Shown: positions 27,510-38,546, numbered from the stretch's first letter. The stretch: 64,000 nucleotides of DNA from Ornithinibacillus caprae (GCF_009728145.1 NZ_WOCA01000001.1:372001-436000), one strand, 5' to 3'. The notes: generated by a model from the sequence alone, not told the origin. A program made the numbers and translations.

Positions 27510-27758
27510 TTAATCTTGTGATATTTGTTTTGTTTTATCTTCTTTAATTTGTTGACGCTTCCGGTCTCTATAAACGATGAATCCCGCAATAAATGATAAA
27601 CCAGCTAAAAATAGAACTAGTCCCACTGTAAATTGAATGCCAGTATGGAAAAATATTGGGTAAAAATCATTAAATAATGTGTCTCTCATCAGTTTAATAC
27701 CGAATGCAGCAATGATCCCAGGTATTAATAAAAATAATACTGCTATTAACCTAAACAT
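27510..27758 (-). CDS. yqzF: DUF2627 membrane protein (YqzF)
   Basis: An 82-residue protein with two transmembrane helices (about 3-20 and 38-62) and a charged C-terminal tail (YRDRKRQQIKEDK). It matches the DUF2627/YqzF family found near bkdR in Bacilli; function unknown. It is divergent from bkdR and probably cotranscribed with the aspartokinase 20 bases downstream. A ribosome binding site (GAGGAG) precedes its ATG. Confidence 0.82.
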   Translation of the reverse strand: MFRLIAVLFLLIPGIIAAFGIKLMRDTLFNDFYPIFFHTGIQFTVGLVLFLAGLSFIAGFIVYRDRKRQQIKEDKTKQISQD

Positions 27759-27894
27759 GGTGTAATTCTCCTCATATTTATAACTTTAATAAGTATATCA
27801 AAATATAAAGAAAATAGGTACTTTAAAATTATTTGCTAAATCGTGCAGATTAACGTATGATGTGATTATGCAGAATGTTGCAAGGTGGGATGAG

Positions 27895-29955
27895 ATGAAG
27901 CGTGTTTTAATTGTCGGGGCAGGCAAAGGTGGAAGCGCATTATTTAAACTGTTATATCCAATGGACAGGATGAAGGTCATTGCAGTTGTCGATCATAATC
28001 CAAATGCAAAAGGACTAACGTTAGCAGCTAATCATAATGTTGCTACTGGAAGTAACTGGAAGGAATGGGTTTATGAGAAGGTTGACATCATTATAGAAGC
28101 AACTGGTAATGAGAAAGTATTACAAGAAATCCTACATAGACGTAAGAAAGAAACGGTTGTAATTCCCGGGACGGTTGCCTATGTAGTCGCAGAGTTATTG
28201 GATGAAAAGGAAACATTACTTAATAAGTTAACCGAACAAACAAATAATCAAGAACTAATTTTAAGTAATATTAGAGATGGAATGATTGTAATAAACAACA
28301 TGGGAGTACTCCAATTTGTAAATAAGAGTGCTGAACATATCCTTGGCTATAAAAAGGACGAATTAGTTGGTAAAAACATAGAAAAAGTTATTCCTAATAC
28401 AAGGTTACCACAGGTTCTCCGGAGTAGAAGGAAAGAGGTTAATCAAAAATTATTACTTGAAAACGGGAAGATGGTTATTACTACTAGGCTTCCAATAATT
28501 AACGCTAATGATGAACTGATTGGTGCGTTTGCAGTTTTTAAGGATATTACAGAGGTACTAAACTTAGCTGAGGAGAATACAGACCTCAAGGAAATTAAAA
28601 TAATGCTAGAAGCGATTATTCAGTCTTCAGATGAAGCGATTAGTGTAGTTGATGAAAATGGAATCGGATTAATGATCAACCCAGCCTACACTAGAATAAC
28701 AGGGTTAAAGGAATCCGATGTTATTGGGGAGCCTGCAACAGTTGATATTTCTGAAGGAGAAAGTATGCATATGAAGGTGTTGCAGACCCGTCGCCCAGTT
28801 CGAGGTGTTCGAATGAGGGTGGGACCTGCGAAGCGTGAAGTGTTAGTTAATGTTGCTCCTGTAATTGTTGATGGGAAAATTAAAGGTAGTGTCGGAGTGC
28901 TGCATGACGTTTCGGAGATTCAGTCTTTAACGAGCGAATTAAAACGGGCACGACAGATCATTCGTAATTTGGAAGCGAAATACACATTTGATGACATCAT
29001 TGGGAAATCGACAGAAATGCAATTAGCTTTAGAACAAGCTAAGGTAGGAGCTAAGACGCCAGCAACCGTATTACTCAGAGGAGAATCAGGGACTGGGAAA
29101 GAGCTGTTTGCTCATGCGATACATAATGAGAGCAACCGTAAACATAATAAGTTTATTCGTGTTAACTGTGCAGCAATCGCTGAGTCCATTTTAGAAAGTG
29201 AATTATTTGGATATGAGGAAGGTGCATTTTCTGGCGCAAAAAGAGGCGGAAAAAAAGGGTTATTTGAAGAAGCAAACATGGGTAGTATCTTTTTAGATGA
29301 GATTGGTGAATTATCATTACATATGCAGGCAAAGCTATTGCGAGTATTACAGGAAAACGAAATAGTTCGTGTCGGTGGTACGGACCCCTTTATGATTGAT
29401 GTTCGAATTATTGCAGCAACCAATGTGAATCTAGAAAAAGCTATTATGAATAAGACGTTTCGGGAAGATTTGTATTATAGATTGAATAAATTACCAATTT
29501 TTATTCCATCTCTTCGTGAGCGAATTAATGATTTACCTGATTTAGTGCATCACATTATACAAAAGATGAATCAGGATTATGGGCGTAATGTACGTGCTAT
29601 TTCTGATGAAGCTTTATCACTATTAAGTGGTTATCATTGGCCTGGTAATGTTCGTGAACTAGAAAATGTTATTGGACGAGCAATGATTTATATGGAAATG
29701 AATGAAGAGATTATTCAACAGGAGCATATTCCTAATCTCCAGCCAATTCCTAAATCATTACAACAAGACAAAGAACTTGAAGTGAACCTACCACTTCAAG
29801 ATGCGGTAGAGCAATATGAAAAAGAATTAATAACCAATGTATATAAACAAAGTGGGTTTAACAAAACTAAAACAGCAAAAAAATTGGATATTTCAATTAG
29901 AAATTTATATTACAAACTAGAAAAATATAATATTGAAAAAAGAAACCTGCAATAA
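27895..29955 (+). CDS. bkdR: sigma-54-dependent activator BkdR
   Basis: A 686-residue enhancer-binding protein expected to activate the downstream keto-acid operon with sigma-L. It has an N-terminal Rossmann-like domain ([11 protein letters not shown]), two PAS domains (about 110-225 and 230-345), an AAA+ domain with GESGTGKE (Walker A) and GAFSGA (sigma-54 contact), and a Fis-type helix-turn-helix at the C-terminus ([20 protein letters not shown] region). The ATG at 27895 follows AAGGTGGG; a longer frame from 27862 is less likely. Its stop lies within the likely activator sites. Confidence 0.95.
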   Translation: MKRVLIVGAGKGGSALFKLLYPMDRMKVIAVVDHNPNAKGLTLAANHNVATGSNWKEWVYEKVDIIIEATGNEKVLQEILHRRKKETVVIPGTVAYVVAELLDEKETLLNKLTEQTNNQELILSNIRDGMIVINNMGVLQFVNKSAEHILGYKKDELVGKNIEKVIPNTRLPQVLRSRRKEVNQKLLLENGKMVITTRLPIINANDELIGAFAVFKDITEVLNLAEENTDLKEIKIMLEAIIQSSDEAISVVDENGIGLMINPAYTRITGLKESDVIGEPATVDISEGESMHMKVLQTRRPVRGVRMRVGPAKREVLVNVAPVIVDGKIKGSVGVLHDVSEIQSLTSELKRARQIIRNLEAKYTFDDIIGKSTEMQLALEQAKVGAKTPATVLLRGESGTGKELFAHAIHNESNRKHNKFIRVNCAAIAESILESELFGYEEGAFSGAKRGGKKGLFEEANMGSIFLDEIGELSLHMQAKLLRVLQENEIVRVGGTDPFMIDVRIIAATNVNLEKAIMNKTFREDLYYRLNKLPIFIPSLRERINDLPDLVHHIIQKMNQDYGRNVRAISDEALSLLSGYHWPGNVRELENVIGRAMIYMEMNEEIIQQEHIPNLQPIPKSLQQDKELEVNLPLQDAVEQYEKELITNVYKQSGFNKTKTAKKLDISIRNLYYKLEKYNIEKRNLQ

Positions 29956-29980
29956 CTTGCAAATATGCAAATAATTGCAT
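29948..29980 (+). promoter_or_regulatory. probable BkdR upstream activator sites
   Basis: Four alternating half-sites form three overlapping palindromes: TGCAA-N4-TTGCA-N4-TGCAA-N4-TTGCA, each half-site 9 bases from the next. The array overlaps the bkdR stop codon and is centred about 60 bases upstream of the sigma-54 -24 element, a normal distance for an enhancer. Binding by BkdR is inferred. Confidence 0.65.
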
Positions 29981-29997
29981 AGTTAAAACACAGTAAA

Positions 29998-30011
29998 ATA
30001 AAGCGCTTTCA
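29998..30011 (+). promoter_or_regulatory. possible cre (CcpA) site in the bkd control region
   Basis: ATAAAGCGCTTTCA matches 8 of 10 fixed positions of the cre consensus TGWNANCGNTNWCA. It lies between the activator sites and the sigma-54 promoter, where CcpA could block looping. It is only a sequence match. Confidence 0.4.
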
Positions 30012-30022
30012 AAATAATTGAG

Positions 30023-30040
30023 TTGGCATGATTTTTGCAA
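30023..30040 (+). promoter_or_regulatory. sigma-54 (-24/-12) promoter of the bkd operon
   Basis: TTGGCATGATTTTTGCAA has the invariant GG (30025-30026) and GC (30037-30038) ten bases apart and good flanking matches to TTGGCAC-N5-TTGCA. It lies 30 bases upstream of ptb, directly after the gene of a sigma-54 activator. Confidence 0.9.
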
Positions 30041-30069
30041 GGAATAAATGAGGCGGTGTATAAAACAAG

Positions 30070-30972
30070 ATGAAAACATTAGCAGCTTTAAAGAACCAAG
30101 TACATCAAGAACAGAAACAAGTTGTTTCTGTTGCAAACGCTGCAGATACTGAAGTGCTTATAGCGGTTAAAACTGCTGTTTCGGAAGAACTATGTAGTTT
30201 TTTATTAGTTGGTAATGAAGCAGATATTAAAACTGCTGCTAAACAGGTTGAATTAGACTTAACTTCATCAGCTATAAGAATACAGCATGAAACGTCAGAT
30301 GTAAGTCTTGCTGCAGTCAAAGCAATTCATGATAAACAAGCACAGATTTTGATGAAAGGGAATGTATCAACTAAATCCCTTCTTAAAGCTGTGTTACACA
30401 AGGAATACGGCTTGCGTACAGGGCGTGTGTTGTCGCATGTGGCTTTATTTGAAGTACCATCACAAGATAGATTGATCTTTTTGACAGATGCTGCAATGAA
30501 TATTGATCCTTCTCTTCAAGAAAAGGTCGAGATCATACAAAATACGGTTCAAGTTGCTAGCGCAATTGGATTGGATTTGCCTAAAGTTGCTTCAATAGCT
30601 CCTGTAGAGGTTGTAAATGAAGCCATGCAATCTACAATTGATGCTGCCATCTTAACGCAAATGCAAAAGCGTGGACAAATTCAAGGGTGTCTTGTTGATG
30701 GACCATTAGCATTTGATAATGCAGTATCAATTGAGGCAGCTAAACAAAAGGGGATCACTTCTGATGTTGCTGGTAAGGCAGATGTCTTATTAGTACCAAC
30801 GATTGATGTTGGAAATGCATTATATAAATCATTTATGTATTTTTCGCAAGCAAAAGTAGCCGCTATTGTTAGTGGTGCAAAAGCACCTATTGTTTTAACT
30901 TCTCGTGCTGATTCAGCAGAGAGTAAATTATATTCTTTATCTTTAGCTTTAGTATCATCAAAAACATTTTAG
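30070..30972 (+). CDS. ptb: phosphate butyryltransferase
   Basis: A 300-residue phosphotransacylase (PTA/PTB family) converting branched acyl-CoA and phosphate to acyl phosphate. Family stretches include ILMKGNVSTKSLLKAV, FLTDAAMNIDP and GCLVDGPLAFDNAVS. With Buk it recovers ATP from acyl-CoA made by the keto-acid dehydrogenase. It is the first gene after the sigma-54 promoter; the ribosome binding site (GAGGCGGTG) is rather far from the ATG. Same order as B. subtilis. Confidence 0.94.
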   Translation: MKTLAALKNQVHQEQKQVVSVANAADTEVLIAVKTAVSEELCSFLLVGNEADIKTAAKQVELDLTSSAIRIQHETSDVSLAAVKAIHDKQAQILMKGNVSTKSLLKAVLHKEYGLRTGRVLSHVALFEVPSQDRLIFLTDAAMNIDPSLQEKVEIIQNTVQVASAIGLDLPKVASIAPVEVVNEAMQSTIDAAILTQMQKRGQIQGCLVDGPLAFDNAVSIEAAKQKGITSDVAGKADVLLVPTIDVGNALYKSFMYFSQAKVAAIVSGAKAPIVLTSRADSAESKLYSLSLALVSSKTF

Positions 30973-30984
30973 GAGGAATACAAT

Positions 30985-32079
30985 ATGGAAATTTTCACTT
31001 ATATGGAGAAATATGATTATGAGCAATTAGTATTTTGTCAAGATAAAAATTCTGGACTGAAAGCAATTATTGCTATTCATGATACTACGTTAGGGCCTGC
31101 GCTTGGTGGGACTAGAATGTGGACCTATAATTCAGAAGAAGAAGCAATTGAAGATGCATTGCGTTTAGCAAGAGGGATGACGTATAAAAATGCTGCAGCT
31201 GGATTGAATTTAGGTGGAGGAAAAACAGTTATTATTGGTGACCCGAGAAAAGATAAGAATCCTGAAATGTTCCGTGCATTTGGACGCTACATTCAAGGGT
31301 TAAATGGTCGCTATATTACTGCTGAAGATGTTGGGACTACAGTAGAGGATATGGATACCATTCACATGGAAACTGATTTTGTTACTGGAATTTCACCAGA
31401 ATTTGGCTCTTCAGGAAATCCATCTCCTGTAACTGCGTATGGAGTTTATAAAGGCATGAAAGCTGCTGCTCTCGAAGCGTTTGGTGATGATTCCTTAGAA
31501 GGTAAAACAGTCACTGTTCAAGGTGTAGGAAATGTGGCATATACACTTTGTGAATATCTGCATAAAGAAGGGGCAAAGTTAGTTGTTACAGATATCAATA
31601 AAGCTGCTGTTGATCGTGCTGTTGATGCATTTGGAGCAAAAGCTGTCGATCCAGACGATATTTATGATGTTGATTGTGATATATATGCTCCATGTGCGCT
31701 TGGTGCAACTATAAATGATGAAACAATTCCACGATTGAAAGCAAAGGTAATTGCAGGTTCTGCAAATAATCAATTAAAAACAACGAAGCATGGGGATATT
31801 ATCCATGAAAAGGGAATTGTTTATGCACCTGATTATTTAATTAATGCAGGTGGCGTTATAAATGTAGCTGATGAATTAAATGGCTATAATCCAACTAGAG
31901 CCATGAAAAAAGTAGATACTATTTATGATAGCATTCTTAAAGTATTTGAGATTTCTAAACGTGATAATATTCCAACATATGCTGCTGCTGACAGAATGGC
32001 GGAGGAAAGAATCGAATCCGTAAGAAATTCAAGAAGTCAGTTCTTGCTAAACGGACATCACACCCTAAGCAGAAGATAG
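30985..32079 (+). CDS. bcd: leucine (branched-chain amino acid) dehydrogenase
   Basis: A 364-residue NAD-dependent Glu/Leu/Phe/Val dehydrogenase deaminating leucine, valine and isoleucine to keto acids. The catalytic Lys lies in [10 protein letters not shown] and a second in MTYKNA; the Rossmann motif is [11 protein letters not shown] (about 176). It supplies substrates for the BkdA/BkdB complex encoded downstream. AGGAGG precedes the ATG; 12 bases after ptb. Confidence 0.96.
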   Translation: MEIFTYMEKYDYEQLVFCQDKNSGLKAIIAIHDTTLGPALGGTRMWTYNSEEEAIEDALRLARGMTYKNAAAGLNLGGGKTVIIGDPRKDKNPEMFRAFGRYIQGLNGRYITAEDVGTTVEDMDTIHMETDFVTGISPEFGSSGNPSPVTAYGVYKGMKAAALEAFGDDSLEGKTVTVQGVGNVAYTLCEYLHKEGAKLVVTDINKAAVDRAVDAFGAKAVDPDDIYDVDCDIYAPCALGATINDETIPRLKAKVIAGSANNQLKTTKHGDIIHEKGIVYAPDYLINAGGVINVADELNGYNPTRAMKKVDTIYDSILKVFEISKRDNIPTYAAADRMAEERIESVRNSRSQFLLNGHHTLSRR

Positions 32080-32103
32080 TTTTTACTAACGGAGGTCACT
32101 ATT

Positions 32104-33207
32104 GTGCAACAACAGTATCGCATTTTAGTAATAAACCCAGGATCAACATCAACGAAAATTGGTGTGTTTGATAACGAGGTATGTATTTTTGAAAAAACAA
32201 TTCGCCATGAAACGAAGGAAATTGCAGAATTCAATCAAATAATTGATCAATATGAATTCCGTAAAAAAGTTATTCTTGAACAGCTGGATTATGAAGGGAT
32301 CAATGTCTCTAAATTAAGTGCTGTTTGTGGAAGAGGTGGATTGCTAAGGCCCATTGAAGGTGGAACATACGAAGTAAATGATGCAATGCTTCACGATCTG
32401 CAAATCGGCTATAACGGGGAACATGCATCTAACTTGGGGGGGATTATTGCCCACGAAATAGCTAGTGGATTGAATATTCCTTCCTATATCGTTGATCCTG
32501 TTGTAGTAGACGAATTAGAAGATATTGCAAGATTTTCTGGAGTTCCAGAAATTCCTAGAAAAAGTATTTTTCATGCCTTGAATCAAAAGGCAGTGGCTAG
32601 AAGAGCAGCCAAAGATCTAAATAAACCATATGATGACATCAAACTAATCGTTACTCATATGGGTGGTGGGATAACTGTTGGTGCCCATCAGTATGGACGA
32701 GTTATTGATGTGAATAATGGTTTACACGGTGATGGTCCGTTTTCCCCTGAACGTGCAGGGACAGTACCTGCTGGTGATTTAGTTTCATTATGCTTCTCAG
32801 GGGAATACTATCGAGATGAAGTAATGAAAAAGCTAGTTGGCGGTGGCGGCTTGGTTGCCTATTTACAAACCAATGATGCTAGAGACGTGGAAGAACGTAT
32901 TGAAAATGGAGATTTGGAAGCAAAACGTGTATATGAAGCGATGGCTTATCAAATTGCTAAAGAAATAGGTTCTATGAGTACCGTGTTAAAAGGCAAGGTT
33001 GATGGGATTGTACTAACAGGTGGGTTAGCATACGGAAAAACATTTATTGATATGATTTCTAATTACGTAAGTTGGATTGCGGATATCTTGGTATATCCTG
33101 GTGAGAATGAATTACAAGCTCTAGCTGAAGGAGCTCTTCGTGTATTGCGTCACGAAGAAGTTCCAAAGATATATCCGCAAGCGGAAGGGAAGGAGATGAC
33201 AATATGA
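32104..33207 (+). CDS. buk: butyrate kinase
   Basis: A 367-residue ASKHA-fold acid kinase that makes ATP from acyl phosphate. The N-terminal phosphate loop ([14 protein letters not shown]), [12 protein letters not shown] and VLTGGLAYG are typical. It starts at GTG 32104 with ACGGAGGTC upstream. Its stop overlaps the lpdV start (ATGA), implying coupled translation. Confidence 0.95.
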   Translation: MQQQYRILVINPGSTSTKIGVFDNEVCIFEKTIRHETKEIAEFNQIIDQYEFRKKVILEQLDYEGINVSKLSAVCGRGGLLRPIEGGTYEVNDAMLHDLQIGYNGEHASNLGGIIAHEIASGLNIPSYIVDPVVVDELEDIARFSGVPEIPRKSIFHALNQKAVARRAAKDLNKPYDDIKLIVTHMGGGITVGAHQYGRVIDVNNGLHGDGPFSPERAGTVPAGDLVSLCFSGEYYRDEVMKKLVGGGGLVAYLQTNDARDVEERIENGDLEAKRVYEAMAYQIAKEIGSMSTVLKGKVDGIVLTGGLAYGKTFIDMISNYVSWIADILVYPGENELQALAEGALRVLRHEEVPKIYPQAEGKEMTI

Positions 33208-34625
33208 CAAAAGAATATGATCTAGTCGTGCTCGGAGGAGGAACCGGTGGATATGTTGCTGCGATCAGAGCATCACAATTGGGGATGAATGTTGCGGTAG
33301 TAGAAAAGGGTAAACTAGGTGGTACTTGCTTACACAAGGGATGTATTCCATCTAAGGCATTGCTCCGAAGTGCTGAAGTGTTTAAACAGACGAAAGAAGC
33401 GGAACGATTTGGGATCGAAACAAGTAATATCAAATTAAATTTTGATAAGGTTCAAGACCGTAAACAGGATGTAGTCAATACACTTCATCAAGGTGTCCAA
33501 GGTTTAATGAAAAAAGGAAAAATTGATGTTTTTGAGGGATTCGGTAGAATATTAGGGCCGAGTATTTTTTCACCAATGCCAGGAACGATTTCAATCGAAT
33601 ATGAAAATGGTGAAGAAAACACAATGATTGTTCCGAAGAATGTGCTAGTAGCAACTGGTTCCAAACCTAAATCCCTACCTGGGTTAGAAATTGATGGGGT
33701 TTACGTAATGAGTTCGGATGAAGCATTAGAAATGGAACAATTACCATCTTCCATCGTAATCGTTGGCGGTGGAGTAATTGGTATTGAGTGGGCTTCTATG
33801 CTAGCTGATTTTGGTGTGGAAGTAACAGTAATTGAGTATTTAGATCAAATTCTACCAACTGAAGATGATATGATCGCTAAAGAAGTAGAGAAATTATTGA
33901 AAAAGAAAGGCGTCACCTTTGTAAAGGGTGCCAAAGTATTACCTGAAACATTACAAATTAACAATGGAATCTCTGTTCAGGCTGAATTAAATGGTCAGAA
34001 AGAATCATTCCAGGCTGAGAAAATGCTAGTATCTGTTGGTCGTGAAGCTAATACAAGTAATATAGGGCTTGAAAATACGGATATCGTAGTTGAAAAAGGA
34101 TACATTCAGACAAACAAATTTTATCAAACTAAAGAATCACATATATACGCTATTGGAGATGTAATTGGAGGGATGCAATTAGCACATGTTGCTTCTCATG
34201 AGGGAATTGTTGCAGTAGAACATATGGCTAACCATAATCCTCATCCAATAAACTATGATCAGATCCCAACTTGTATCTATTCTAACCCTGAAGTTGCTAG
34301 TGTTGGCTTAACAGAAAAACAAGCCAAAGAACAAGGGTTTGATATAAAAGTAGGGAAATTCCCGTTCAAAGCAATCGGAAAAGCTTTAGTTTACGGAGAA
34401 TCAGACGGCTTTGTTAAAATTATAGCTGATAAACAAACAGAGGATTTATTGGGTGTACACATGATTGGACCACATGTAACAGATATGATATCTGAAGCTG
34501 GACTTGCGAAAGTGCTAGATGCTACACCATGGGAGATTTCGCAAAGTATTCACCCACATCCAACATTATCTGAAATTATGGGTGAAGCTGCTTTAGCTGT
34601 TGATGGCTTACAAATCCATGGATAA
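33204..34625 (+). CDS. lpdV: dihydrolipoamide dehydrogenase of the branched-chain complex
   Basis: A 473-residue E3 flavoprotein that reoxidises lipoyl groups on BkdB. It has the FAD motif [12 protein letters not shown], redox disulfide in [16 protein letters not shown], the NAD-binding [13 protein letters not shown] and the C-terminal dimer-interface histidine in HPHPTLSE. Encoded with its complex, it is distinct from the pyruvate dehydrogenase E3, which would lie elsewhere. Ribosome binding site AAGGAG sits inside buk. Confidence 0.96.
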   Translation: MTKEYDLVVLGGGTGGYVAAIRASQLGMNVAVVEKGKLGGTCLHKGCIPSKALLRSAEVFKQTKEAERFGIETSNIKLNFDKVQDRKQDVVNTLHQGVQGLMKKGKIDVFEGFGRILGPSIFSPMPGTISIEYENGEENTMIVPKNVLVATGSKPKSLPGLEIDGVYVMSSDEALEMEQLPSSIVIVGGGVIGIEWASMLADFGVEVTVIEYLDQILPTEDDMIAKEVEKLLKKKGVTFVKGAKVLPETLQINNGISVQAELNGQKESFQAEKMLVSVGREANTSNIGLENTDIVVEKGYIQTNKFYQTKESHIYAIGDVIGGMQLAHVASHEGIVAVEHMANHNPHPINYDQIPTCIYSNPEVASVGLTEKQAKEQGFDIKVGKFPFKAIGKALVYGESDGFVKIIADKQTEDLLGVHMIGPHVTDMISEAGLAKVLDATPWEISQSIHPHPTLSEIMGEAALAVDGLQIHG

Positions 34626-34672
34626 ACTTGTAATTAAAAATAGTATTATAATTATTAAGGGAGGGACATTTC

Positions 34673-35665
34673 ATGTCTACAAATCGTCATGAAGCGTTAG
34701 GTTTAACGGACGAACAAGTAATTGATATGTACAAAACGATGCTTTTAGCTAGAAAGATTGATGAACGGATGTGGCTATTAAACCGTGCTGGAAAAATACC
34801 ATTTGTTATTTCCTGTCAAGGACAAGAGGCAGCCCAAGTAGGTGCAGCATTTGCACTAGACCGAACTGGAGATTATGTTGCCCCATATTATCGTGATATG
34901 GGTGTCGTACTTGCATTTGGAATGACAGCTAAGGAATTAATGCTTTCTGCCTTTGCTAAAGCAGAAGATCCAAATTCAGGTGGTCGTCAAATGCCAAGTC
35001 ACTTTGGTCAAAAGAAAAATCGGATATTATCTGGTTCATCACCGGTTACAACACAGCTTCCTCATGCTGTTGGAGTAGCGTTAGCAGCGAAGATGGAGAA
35101 AAAGGATTTTGTATCCTTTGTAACACTAGGAGAAGGTTCCTCCAACCAGGGAGATTTTCATGAAGGACTTAACTTTGCAGGTGTACATAAATTGCCTGTT
35201 ATTACAATGGTTGAAAATAATAAGTATGCCATTTCAGTACCGATTGAAAAGCAAATTGCAGCAGAGAAAGTATCGGATCGTGCAATTGGATATGGAATGC
35301 CTGGATTTACAATAGATGGAAATGATCCACTGGCGGTCTATGAAGTGGTTAAGGAAGCTAGGGAACGTGCTATTAAAGGTGAGGGTCCAACATTAATTGA
35401 GGCAGTATCTTATCGTTTAACAGCTCATTCAAGTGATGACGATGATCGTACGTACCGTAATAAAGAAGAAGTAGACGAAGCAAAGAAAAAAGATTCTGTT
35501 TTTACATTTGCTACGTATCTTAAAGATCAAGGAATTTTAACAGAAGAAATAGAGAAGGAAATAACTAGTGAAATAGATCGTATTGTTAACGAGGCGACAG
35601 ATTACGCTGAAAATGCACCATATGCCGAACCAGAGTCTGCGCTAAAATACGTATACGAAGAGTAG
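34673..35665 (+). CDS. bkdAA: branched-chain alpha-keto acid dehydrogenase E1 alpha
   Basis: A 330-residue thiamine diphosphate-dependent E1 alpha subunit. The ThDP motif is visible as GEGSSNQGDFHEGLNFAG through MVENNKYAIS. It decarboxylates keto acids from leucine, isoleucine and valine; products prime iso- and anteiso-fatty acids. AGGGAGGG precedes the ATG. It pairs with bkdAB 13 bases downstream. Confidence 0.96.
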   Translation: MSTNRHEALGLTDEQVIDMYKTMLLARKIDERMWLLNRAGKIPFVISCQGQEAAQVGAAFALDRTGDYVAPYYRDMGVVLAFGMTAKELMLSAFAKAEDPNSGGRQMPSHFGQKKNRILSGSSPVTTQLPHAVGVALAAKMEKKDFVSFVTLGEGSSNQGDFHEGLNFAGVHKLPVITMVENNKYAISVPIEKQIAAEKVSDRAIGYGMPGFTIDGNDPLAVYEVVKEARERAIKGEGPTLIEAVSYRLTAHSSDDDDRTYRNKEEVDEAKKKDSVFTFATYLKDQGILTEEIEKEITSEIDRIVNEATDYAENAPYAEPESALKYVYEE

Positions 35666-35678
35666 GGAGGGAAATGTT

Positions 35679-36662
35679 ATGCCAGTAATGTCATATATTC
35701 AAGCTGTAACAAGTGCATTAAAAGAAGAAATGCAACGAGATGAAAAAGTATTTGTTTTAGGTGAAGATGTAGGGAAAAAAGGTGGTGTTTTCCGAGCTAC
35801 CGACGGTCTATATGATGAGTTCGGAGAGTACCGCGTATTAGATACACCACTTGCTGAATCTGCGATCGCCGGTGTTGGAATTGGTGCTGCAATGTATGGT
35901 ATGCGCCCTGTTGCTGAAATGCAATTTGCGGATTTTATTATGCCAGCAGTAAACCAAATTATATCAGAAGCTGCTAAAATGAGATATCGTTCTAATAATG
36001 ACTGGAATTGCCCAATTACGATTCGTGCTCCATATGGTGGTGGAGTTCACGGTGCTTTATATCATTCCCAATCGGTTGAGGCGGTTTTTGCTAACCAACC
36101 TGGTTTAAAAATCGTTATGCCTTCAACTCCTTATGATGTAAAAGGATTGCTTAAGGCAGCAATTCGTGACAATGATCCGGTATTATTCTTTGAACATAAA
36201 CGCGCTTACCGCTTGTTAAAAGGAGAAGTTCCAGAAGATGATTATGTACTTCCTATTGGTAAAGCAGATGTAAAGCGTGAAGGTTCTGATGTAACGATTA
36301 TTACATACGGATTATGTGTACATTTTGCGTTACAAGCCGCTGAAAAACTAGCTGAAGAAGGCATTGATGCACATATTTTAGATTTAAGAACAGTTTATCC
36401 GCTTGATAAGGAAGCAATTATCGAAGCGGCTAAGAAAACTGGAAAAGTCTTATTAATCACAGAGGATAATAAGGAAGGAAGCATTATAGGTGAAGTAGCA
36501 GCAATTATCTCAGAAAATTGTTTGTTCGATCTTGATGCTCCAATTCAACGTTTGGCAGGACCTGATGTTCCAGCGATGCCATATGCTCCAACAATGGAGA
36601 AATTCTTTATGATTAATCCTGATAAAGTGGAAAAAGCAATACGAGATTTAGCGGAATTTTAA
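35679..36662 (+). CDS. bkdAB: branched-chain alpha-keto acid dehydrogenase E1 beta
   Basis: A 327-residue E1 beta subunit (transketolase pyrimidine and C-terminal domains) with GEDVGKKGGVFRAT, the ThDP-activating glutamate region DTPLAESAIAGVGIGAA and EMQFADFI. It forms the alpha2beta2 E1 enzyme with BkdAA. GGGAGGG precedes the ATG; bkdB follows after 16 bases. Confidence 0.96.
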   Translation: MPVMSYIQAVTSALKEEMQRDEKVFVLGEDVGKKGGVFRATDGLYDEFGEYRVLDTPLAESAIAGVGIGAAMYGMRPVAEMQFADFIMPAVNQIISEAAKMRYRSNNDWNCPITIRAPYGGGVHGALYHSQSVEAVFANQPGLKIVMPSTPYDVKGLLKAAIRDNDPVLFFEHKRAYRLLKGEVPEDDYVLPIGKADVKREGSDVTIITYGLCVHFALQAAEKLAEEGIDAHILDLRTVYPLDKEAIIEAAKKTGKVLLITEDNKEGSIIGEVAAIISENCLFDLDAPIQRLAGPDVPAMPYAPTMEKFFMINPDKVEKAIRDLAEF

Positions 36663-36678
36663 TCAAGGAGGGACAATG

Positions 36679-37959
36679 ATGGCAACAGAAAAAATAAATA
36701 TGCCACAACTTGGTGAGAGCGTTACTGAAGGTACCATTAGTTCATGGCTAGTTAGTGTTGGAGACCATGTAAACAAATATGATCCAATTGCTGAAGTTAT
36801 GACAGATAAGGTAAATGCTGAAGTACCTTCATCCTTTACAGGTACAATTAAAGAATTAGTTGCCCAAGAAGGCGATACGATAGCGGTCGGAGAATTAATG
36901 TGTTATATCGATACGGAAGGTGGAGCAACGGAAGCAGAGGTATCACCTACTCCGAATGAAAAAGAAGAAGATTCAGCTGTGGAAGAAGGTCCAAAAGACC
37001 AATCAATGAAGAAGCGATACTCTCCAGCTGTCTTACGTATGGCTCAAGAAAATAACATTGACTTAGAACTAGTTAACGGAACTGGTCGTGGTGGAAGAAT
37101 TACTCGTAAAGATATGGAAAAGATCATTGCTAGTGGTAATATTCCAACTCCACAGAAGTCCGAAGCCCCTGTTGAGACTAAGTCAGTTGCTGATGAACCA
37201 AATACAGAGCCTACTACACCTAGAAAAGAAGTACAGTCACAACCAGCTGTAGCGCAGGCGGGAGATATCGAAATACCTGTTACAGGTGTTCGTAAAGCAA
37301 TTGCTCAAAATATGGTTCGTTCGAAAACTGAAATCCCTCACGCATGGATGACGGTAGAAGTGGATGTAACGGATTTAGTAACGTACCGTAACCAAATGAA
37401 AGATGAGTTTAAGAAAACGGAAGGGTACAGTCTAACTTTCTTTGCATTCTTTGTTAAAGCAGTTGCTCAGGCTCTAAAAGAATATCCACAATTAAATAGC
37501 ATGTGGGCTGGAGATAAGATTATACAAAAGAAAGATATCAATCTTTCCATAGCAGTAGCAAAAGATCAGGAATTATTTGTACCGGTGATTAAACATGCTG
37601 ATGAGAAAACGATTAAAGGTATAGCACGTGATATTTCTGATTTAGCCAACAAAGCTCGCTCTGGTAAGTTGACATCTGAAGATATGCAAGGTGGTACATT
37701 TACAGTTAATAATACTGGTTCATTTGGTTCGATTCATTCGATGGGAGTAATTAATTATCCGCAGGCAGCTATTTTACAGGTAGAGTCGATTGTAAAACGC
37801 CCGGTAATTATTAACGATATGTTCGCTGCTAGAGATATGGTTAATCTATCGTTATCCCTTGATCACCGTATTTTAGATGGTCTTGTTTGTGGACAATTCC
37901 TAGCACGTGTAAAAGAAATATTAGAAAATATGAACAAGGATACCACATCTATTTACTAG
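36679..37959 (+). CDS. bkdB: branched-chain acyl lipoamide transferase E2
   Basis: A 426-residue E2 core: lipoyl domain with Lys44 in MTDKVNAE, a Pro/Glu/Thr-rich linker, the E1/E3-binding domain (about 113-148, SPAVLRMAQENNIDLELV), a second linker and the acyltransferase domain with catalytic LDHRILDG near the C-terminus. The second of two adjacent ATGs (36679) has better spacing from AAGGAGGG. It is the last gene of the operon; no clear terminator is seen before brxB. Confidence 0.95.
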   Translation: MATEKINMPQLGESVTEGTISSWLVSVGDHVNKYDPIAEVMTDKVNAEVPSSFTGTIKELVAQEGDTIAVGELMCYIDTEGGATEAEVSPTPNEKEEDSAVEEGPKDQSMKKRYSPAVLRMAQENNIDLELVNGTGRGGRITRKDMEKIIASGNIPTPQKSEAPVETKSVADEPNTEPTTPRKEVQSQPAVAQAGDIEIPVTGVRKAIAQNMVRSKTEIPHAWMTVEVDVTDLVTYRNQMKDEFKKTEGYSLTFFAFFVKAVAQALKEYPQLNSMWAGDKIIQKKDINLSIAVAKDQELFVPVIKHADEKTIKGIARDISDLANKARSGKLTSEDMQGGTFTVNNTGSFGSIHSMGVINYPQAAILQVESIVKRPVIINDMFAARDMVNLSLSLDHRILDGLVCGQFLARVKEILENMNKDTTSIY

Positions 37960-38044
37960 AAGTAATATAAATTGAAATTTATAGTTGAAATTGATAAGCT
38001 TGGAAGTAGTTTATTAATTAGAATAGTAAGGAGATGAGTATCTC

Positions 38045-38476
38045 ATGGATTTTAATATGTTCATGAATGATGTTGTAGATGCTGCTCGTAAGGATATAAC
38101 AGAGGCAGGTTATCAAGAGCTTAAAAGTCCGGAAGATGTGGATGATGCTCTAAATCGTAAAGGAACAACTTTAGTAATGGTTAACTCTACTTGTGGTTGT
38201 GCTGGTGGTGTAGCTCGTCCAGCTGCTGCTAACGCAATCCATTATGATAAGCGACCAGATCATTTAGTAACTGTTTTTGCTGGTCAAGACCCAGAAGCAA
38301 CGGAAAAAGCAAGAGAATACTTTGAAGGATATCCACCTTCATCACCATCATTTGCTTTCTTAAAAGATGGTAAAATCGTAACAATGCTAGAACGCCATGA
38401 CATTGAAGGACATAGTGCTATGGATGTTATGACTAAACTTCAACAAATCTTTGATGAGCATTGTCAAGAGGTTTAA
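38045..38476 (+). CDS. brxB: bacilliredoxin BrxB (YqiW)
   Basis: A 143-residue bacilliredoxin of the YphP/YqiW family, which removes bacillithiol from mixed disulfides on proteins. The active site is the unusual CGC motif ([12 protein letters not shown], about residues 52-54). It is cytoplasmic. AAGGAGATG precedes the ATG. The position after bkdB matches B. subtilis. Confidence 0.95.
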   Translation: MDFNMFMNDVVDAARKDITEAGYQELKSPEDVDDALNRKGTTLVMVNSTCGCAGGVARPAAANAIHYDKRPDHLVTVFAGQDPEATEKAREYFEGYPPSSPSFAFLKDGKIVTMLERHDIEGHSAMDVMTKLQQIFDEHCQEV

Positions 38477-38486
38477 TAGGATTTTA

Positions 38487-38524
38487 AATAAGGCTGTCTC
38501 ATCACTTGGGTCAGCCTTATTTTT
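38487..38524 (+). terminator. terminator after brxB
   Basis: Stem AATAAGGCTG / CAGCCTTATT with a 15-base loop and trailing T run, 10 bases after the stop. Confidence 0.85.
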
Positions 38525-38546
38525 CATAAGAAGGAGTAAGTAATTA

